Shown here one piece after another: positions 4,601-6,615 of a stretch of 6,615 nt of DNA; within the stretch, counting starts at the first letter, position 1; every line of letters starts with the position of its first letter. Location of the stretch: NCBI GenBank assembly GCA_964604915.1, contig CAZSAA010000038.1, forward strand, positions 1 through 6,615, read 5' to 3'. The notes under the pieces are model-generated. The model did not search any database. It was given only the letters and a program-made list of their open reading frames with translations, and was not told the origin of the DNA. The DNA comes from CAZSAA01 sp964604915 (GTDB lineage Bacteria > Patescibacteriota > Patescibacteriia > Patescibacteriales > UBA12465). A program made the position numbers and the translations under genes.

Positions 4601-4891
4601 ATGGAATATATCATCGGCATTATCGCGGCGATAAACATCTATGCCTTCCTGGTCATGTATTTCGATAAGGTAAAGGCGGGGAATCCGGAGTCTAGGCGTT
4701 TGTCGGAAGGGAAGATATTCTTCCTGGCCGCGGCGATGGGTAGTTTCGGCGTATATGCCGCTATGTTCGCCTTCCGGCACAAGACGCGGAAGTGGTATTT
4801 TCTGATCGGCATCCCTTTGTTGATGCTGGAGAATTTGGCTCTAGCCTATTTCCTATATTTAGCCTTTTTTTCGCCGGATGTTGCGTTTTAG
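4601..4891 (+). CDS. DUF1294 domain membrane protein
   Basis: This 96-residue protein carries the DUF1294 signature in order. It has an N-terminal membrane helix (about 3-20), YFDKVKAG (20-27), RRLSEGKIFFLA (32-43), a GSFGVYAAM segment (47-55), RHKTRKWYF (59-67) and a final hydrophobic stretch (68-90). DK, R-L-S-E and H-K-T are the conserved elements of this family of small bacterial membrane proteins. Three membrane segments are likely. No function is established to my knowledge. The start at ATG 4601 fits the family N-terminus and the adjacent TATAAT, and there is no Shine-Dalgarno. The gene is transcribed alone; the next element downstream is a separate promoter-like site. Confidence 0.9.
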   Translation: MEYIIGIIAAINIYAFLVMYFDKVKAGNPESRRLSEGKIFFLAAAMGSFGVYAAMFAFRHKTRKWYFLIGIPLLMLENLALAYFLYLAFFSPDVAF

Positions 4892-4909
4892 GAAGTTTTA
4901 GGGTATAAT
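4881..4909 (+). promoter_or_regulatory. Promoter-like element after the DUF1294 gene
   Basis: TTGCGT (4881-4886, 3 of 6) and a perfect TATAAT (4904-4909) are spaced 17 bases apart. The -35 lies inside the end of the DUF1294 gene. Transcription would start near 4916 and run into the terminator at 4989-5018. Confidence 0.45.
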
Positions 4910-4915
4910 GATAAT

Positions 4916-5018
4916 AGCGTAAGTTTAGTTTTCTGTTTTCTGTTTTCGGTTTTTTTAATTTTTCGTTTTTTTGGAGGAGTTGTACATTAAGGGGCCTGCT
5001 CAATAGAGGCTCCTTTTT
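4916..5018 (+). ncRNA. Possible short non-coding transcript, T-rich, ending in a terminator
   Basis: About 100 bases lie between a promoter-like element and an intrinsic terminator, with no convincing ORF. The first half is strongly T-biased, with three near-copies of GTTTTCT (4929-4948) and long T runs to 4972. GGAGGAG (4973-4979) resembles a Shine-Dalgarno or its decoy, but no ATG, GTG or TTG is suitably placed. The alternative is that this is only the trailing region and terminator of the DUF1294 gene. Confidence 0.3.
4989..5018 (+). terminator. Intrinsic terminator before the toxin-antitoxin pair
   Basis: AAGGGGCCT (4989-4997) pairs with AGGCTCCTT (5007-5015) over 9 base pairs with one G-U. 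The loop has 9 bases and the T run covers 5014-5018. It insulates the toxin-antitoxin genes from upstream transcription. Confidence 0.85.
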
Positions 5019-5062
5019 ATTTGAACATCAAATTGATTTTTTATTCAAGATGCCTTAAAATA

Positions 5063-5068
5063 TATAAT
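5063..5068 (+). promoter_or_regulatory. -10 (TATAAT) for the toxin-antitoxin operon
   Basis: TATAAT lies 15 bases before ATG 5083, predicting a leader of about 8 bases without a Shine-Dalgarno. The region is AT-rich and the -35 is weak (TTTATT). The near-palindrome ATCAA-A-TTGAT at 5027-5037 lies upstream and could be a binding site, but this is unsupported. Confidence 0.5.
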
Positions 5069-5082
5069 ATAAGTATGGATAT

Positions 5083-5361
5083 ATGGATAAAGTACAATTG
5101 GCTAAATTGAAAAAAGTTTTGCGCCAGCAAGGGGTAAAAAGCGCCAGTTTGTTCGGGTCTTTTGCGCGTGGTGAGGCTACCGCCAAGAGCGACATCGACT
5201 TGTTGGTGGATTTAGGGAGGGGTAAGACACTCTTTGATCTGGCTGGACTAAAGTTTGCCGTGGAGGATGCTATGGGCAGGAAGGCAGATGTGGTAACCAA
5301 GAACGCTTTGAAACCGACCCTTAAAGTATATATCATGAAAGATTTGATTAAAGTGATATGA
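5083..5361 (+). CDS. mntA: MntA-like minimal nucleotidyltransferase, antitoxin of a type VII toxin-antitoxin pair
   Basis: This 92-residue protein is a minimal nucleotidyltransferase of the polymerase-beta fold. The signature GS-x10-D-x-D is exact: Gly25, Ser26 in GSFARGEATAKSDID, then Asp37 and Asp39 for the metal ions. Asp69 in KADVVT is the likely third carboxylate, so the site looks active. In characterised MntA-HepT pairs the antitoxin transfers AMP from ATP to a tyrosine of the HEPN toxin and so silences it. The 4-base ATGA overlap (5358-5361) with the next gene ties the two together in translation. An earlier ATG at 5075 is out of frame and short. There is no Shine-Dalgarno. Function as an antitoxin is inferred from family and gene order. 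Confidence 0.9.
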   Translation: MDKVQLAKLKKVLRQQGVKSASLFGSFARGEATAKSDIDLLVDLGRGKTLFDLAGLKFAVEDAMGRKADVVTKNALKPTLKVYIMKDLIKVI

Positions 5362-5690
5362 GCAAGAGTCATTTAATCTTTATTAATCATATTTTGGAAA
5401 GCATCGAAATCGTCGAGAGTCATATTAATGGTGTAACTAAAAAAGAATTTTTGAAAAATATAGAGAAACAAGACGCAGTTATCCGGCGTATCGGTATTAT
5501 TGGAGAAGCGGTTAAGAACATTCCGATTGGTGTTCGTAAGAGTAATACTAATATCCCTTGGCGTAATATTGCCGGTATGCGAGATATCGTAGTGCATGAA
5601 TATTTTGACGTTGATTTGAATTATGCATGGGATACGGCTAAGGTTGGCTTACCTAAATTGAAGAGAGAACTAACTAAATTTTTGAAATAA
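5358..5690 (+). CDS. hepT: HepT-like HEPN (DUF86) ribonuclease toxin
   Basis: This 110-residue, mostly helical protein has the HEPN/DUF86 layout. An N-terminal helix pair is followed by IRRIGIIGEAVKNIP (42-56) and WRNIAGMRDIVVHEYFDVD (68-86). The R-x4-H-x-Y motif is complete (Arg75, His80, Tyr82). Arg and His are the ribonuclease residues and the Tyr is the residue AMPylated by MntA in studied systems. HepT toxins cleave RNA, in some cases tRNA. The gene starts inside the end of the antitoxin gene (ATGA), and has no binding site of its own, so it depends on translational coupling. It is more AT-rich than most of the window, as often seen for mobile toxin-antitoxin genes. A shared terminator follows 31 bases after the stop. 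An older annotation of such proteins as 'nucleotidyltransferase substrate binding' refers to the same family. Confidence 0.9.
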   Translation: MSKSHLIFINHILESIEIVESHINGVTKKEFLKNIEKQDAVIRRIGIIGEAVKNIPIGVRKSNTNIPWRNIAGMRDIVVHEYFDVDLNYAWDTAKVGLPKLKRELTKFLK

Positions 5691-5718
5691 TTTTATATAG
5701 TCTTAACTTGAAGAAGAA

Positions 5719-5743
5719 AAAAGGAACCAGATTGGTTCCTTTT
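5719..5743. terminator. Bidirectional terminator between hepT and the HIT gene
   Basis: AAAAGGAACCA (5719-5729) and TGGTTCCTTTT (5733-5743) form a perfect 11-base inverted repeat with a 3-base loop. T runs on both strands allow it to stop the plus-strand toxin-antitoxin transcript and the convergent minus-strand HIT operon. It overlaps the last bases of the HIT gene stop codon. Confidence 0.9.
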
Positions 5744-6137
5744 ATAACATCTTCTTTATCTTCCTTAGCTCCGTGGCCGTTATCGCCACTTTTTTCTTGA
5801 GCCGTTTGAAGTTCTCGACGCCGTCGCCTTCCGCGCGGACGACAAGATGGAAGTGAAAGTGCTCGATAGTTTGGCCGGCTAGCGATCCTTCGTTGAAGAA
5901 GCCGTTAAAGTCCGTTTCACCGTTACTATACTTTAATTGCTTGATGGTAAGCGAGATGAGGCTTATCATATCGGTCTGCTCGCTTATATACAGTTCATTC
6001 AAACAACATACATGGCTCTTCGGTGCTATCAACAGGGCAATCTTTCCCATCGGGAAGTAGTTAGCCAAGAGACGGCAATACCTAGTTTCGAACAAGACCA
6101 GCTTCTGGTCCAGTTCGGGTGGACAGAATTTGCACAT
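5742..6137 (-). CDS. HIT-family (histidine triad) nucleotide-binding protein
   Basis: This 131-residue protein has the HIT fold and the diagnostic triad HFHFHLV (His93, His95, His97) near its C-terminus. His95 should be the nucleophile that attacks the alpha-phosphate of a nucleotide substrate. KIALLIAPKSHV (32-43) and FNEGSLAGQTIEHFHFH (81-97) are further family blocks. CKFC at residues 2-5 may form a zinc site with a downstream histidine, as in some HIT proteins. The family hydrolyses or transfers nucleotide monophosphates (Hint, Fhit, GalT-like branches); the branch here is uncertain. A basic C-terminal extension (KRLKKK, LRKIKK) is present. Its ATG shares one base with the stop of the preceding gene (TGATG), which indicates an operon with coupled translation. 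Confidence 0.9.
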   Translation of the reverse strand: MCKFCPPELDQKLVLFETRYCRLLANYFPMGKIALLIAPKSHVCCLNELYISEQTDMISLISLTIKQLKYSNGETDFNGFFNEGSLAGQTIEHFHFHLVVRAEGDGVENFKRLKKKVAITATELRKIKKML

Positions 6138-6478
6138 CAGTCTTCAATTATTTTTTTGTTCCTGATATAACTGCCAGCGATGCCCAGCAAAAGTCCGAGG
6201 AGGTTAGCGGATAGTATTATCACCCTCGCCTTCAAGGTCCAATCAGAGTTGAAAAAGATTAAGGTGCCGATGACGCAGCCGATCAGGGCGGCCATAGGCA
6301 GGGAGTGGGGTCTCACCAAACCCTCTCGTTTCTTGTCCGCCATTCCGGCTAGTATGCCTGAGAGTAGGGGGCCGAAGATGACTAGGATAGAAGTTAGGAG
6401 GCTCAATAGGCCAATCAAAGCCATTCCTTTTGCATTCCCAGTTTTCTTCATTTCTGGGTCAATCGCATTTTTTTCCAT
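6137..6478 (-). CDS. Small multi-pass membrane protein, 113 residues, unknown family
   Basis: A charged N-terminus (EKNAIDPEMKKTGNAK) is followed by three hydrophobic regions. These are about residues 18-46 (GMALIGLLSLLTSILVIF then GPLLSGILAGM, long enough for a bent or hairpin segment), 60-76 (LPMAALIGCVIGTLIFF) and 84-105 (ARVIILSANLLGLLLGIAG). The connecting loop ADKKREGLVRPHS is basic, so it probably faces the cytoplasm. I do not recognise a family. It is the first gene of a two-gene operon: a minus-strand promoter lies about 40 bases upstream and its TGA overlaps the HIT start. There is no Shine-Dalgarno before ATG 6478. The plus-strand frame over this stretch lacks comparable features. 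Confidence 0.8.
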   Translation of the reverse strand: MEKNAIDPEMKKTGNAKGMALIGLLSLLTSILVIFGPLLSGILAGMADKKREGLVRPHSLPMAALIGCVIGTLIFFNSDWTLKARVIILSANLLGLLLGIAGSYIRNKKIIED

Positions 6479-6524
6479 ATTATTTAGTTTTTAAGGTAAT
6501 ACTCAAGTGGATACAGAGTCTTCA

Positions 6525-6553
6525 ATACTACAATTTTTGTTTGTATATGTCAA
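6525..6553 (-). promoter_or_regulatory. Promoter of the membrane protein / HIT operon
   Basis: On the minus strand a perfect TTGACA (6553-6548) is followed after 17 bases by TAGTAT (6530-6525, 4 of 6). The start would lie near 6518, leaving a leader of about 40 bases before ATG 6478. This is longer than the leaders of most other genes here. Confidence 0.65.
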
Positions 6554-6569
6554 TGAGGAAAATGGCAAG

Positions 6570-6597
6570 AAAAAGCCGTATCCCCCTGGATACGGCT
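6570..6597 (-). terminator. Terminator of a minus-strand gene beyond the right edge
   Basis: AGCCGTATCC (6574-6583) and GGATACGGCT (6588-6597) form a perfect 10-base stem with a 4-base loop. On the minus strand the stem is followed by TTTTT (6574-6570). It must serve a gene entering from the right, of which at most the last codons and stop could lie in 6598-6615. Confidence 0.88.
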
Positions 6598-6615
6598 CTA
6601 ATCAACTAACCTAAA

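Noticed and set aside
4761..5003. 80-codon minus-strand ORF over the end of the DUF1294 gene and the T-rich tract
   Set aside because: Its Lys/Asn-rich sequence simply reflects the T-rich plus strand, it overlaps the well-supported DUF1294 gene and it would read through a terminator.
5027..5037. ATCAA-A-TTGAT near-palindrome as operator of the toxin-antitoxin operon
   Set aside because: Short and AT-rich, it is expected by chance. Kept only as a remark under the promoter.
1..6615. Recoded TGA (Gly or Trp) as in some Patescibacteria
   Set aside because: TGA ends the mntA-like gene and the minus-strand membrane protein in natural places with overlapping starts, and trusted genes contain no in-frame TGA.
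1..6615. CRISPR array, tRNA, rRNA or insertion sequence
   Set aside because: No regularly spaced repeats, cloverleaf, rRNA blocks, transposase motifs or terminal inverted repeats with target duplications were seen on either strand.

Overview
The window is a compact stretch of bacterial chromosome with short intergenic gaps, many small proteins and TGA in use as a stop (mntA-like, the HIT-gene neighbour). Most genes lack a Shine-Dalgarno sequence. Where a promoter can be read, it is often an extended -10 (TGnTATAAT-like) only a few to about 20 bases before the start codon, so mRNAs look leaderless or nearly so. This style, frequent ATA/AGG codons and the gene mix suggest a Candidate Phyla Radiation (Patescibacteria) type genome. 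That placement is inference; no marker gene is present.

Layout. Positions 3-239 are the 3' end of a DUF5655-type gene, more AT-rich than what follows. Then come an SppA-like S49 membrane peptidase (262-1197), a 40-residue membrane peptide (1235-1357) with a terminator, a DUF1697 protein (1457-1990) and a MESH1/SpoT-like HD hydrolase (2039-2623). The 333-base gap that follows is the main finding. trpB (2957-4159) stands alone behind it and ends in its own terminator. Next are a 57-residue membrane peptide with the only strong Shine-Dalgarno in the window (4333-4506), a DUF1294 membrane protein (4601-4891), a possible short non-coding transcript (about 4916-5018) and an overlapping mntA/hepT-type toxin-antitoxin pair (5083-5690). 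A bidirectional terminator separates these from a minus-strand operon of a small membrane protein and a HIT-family protein (6478 to 5742). The right edge holds the terminator of a further minus-strand gene outside the window.

Main finding. The gap before trpB reads as a complete ribosome-mediated tryptophan attenuator. It has a good promoter (TTGACC, 17 bases, TATTAT with TG extension) and a 20-codon leader ORF with tandem Trp codons (2720-2725) and a stop at 2744-2746. Four RNA segments can pair as 1:2 (2726-2732 with 2741-2747), 2:3 (2741-2750 with 2776-2786) or 3:4 (2779-2786 with 2803-2810, followed by a T run). The layout matches the enterobacterial trp leader in logic, but it controls a single trpB gene and starts from a nearly leaderless leader peptide. 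The product would make tryptophan from indole and serine when charged tRNA-Trp is scarce. No trpA or other trp gene is in the window, so the indole source is open.
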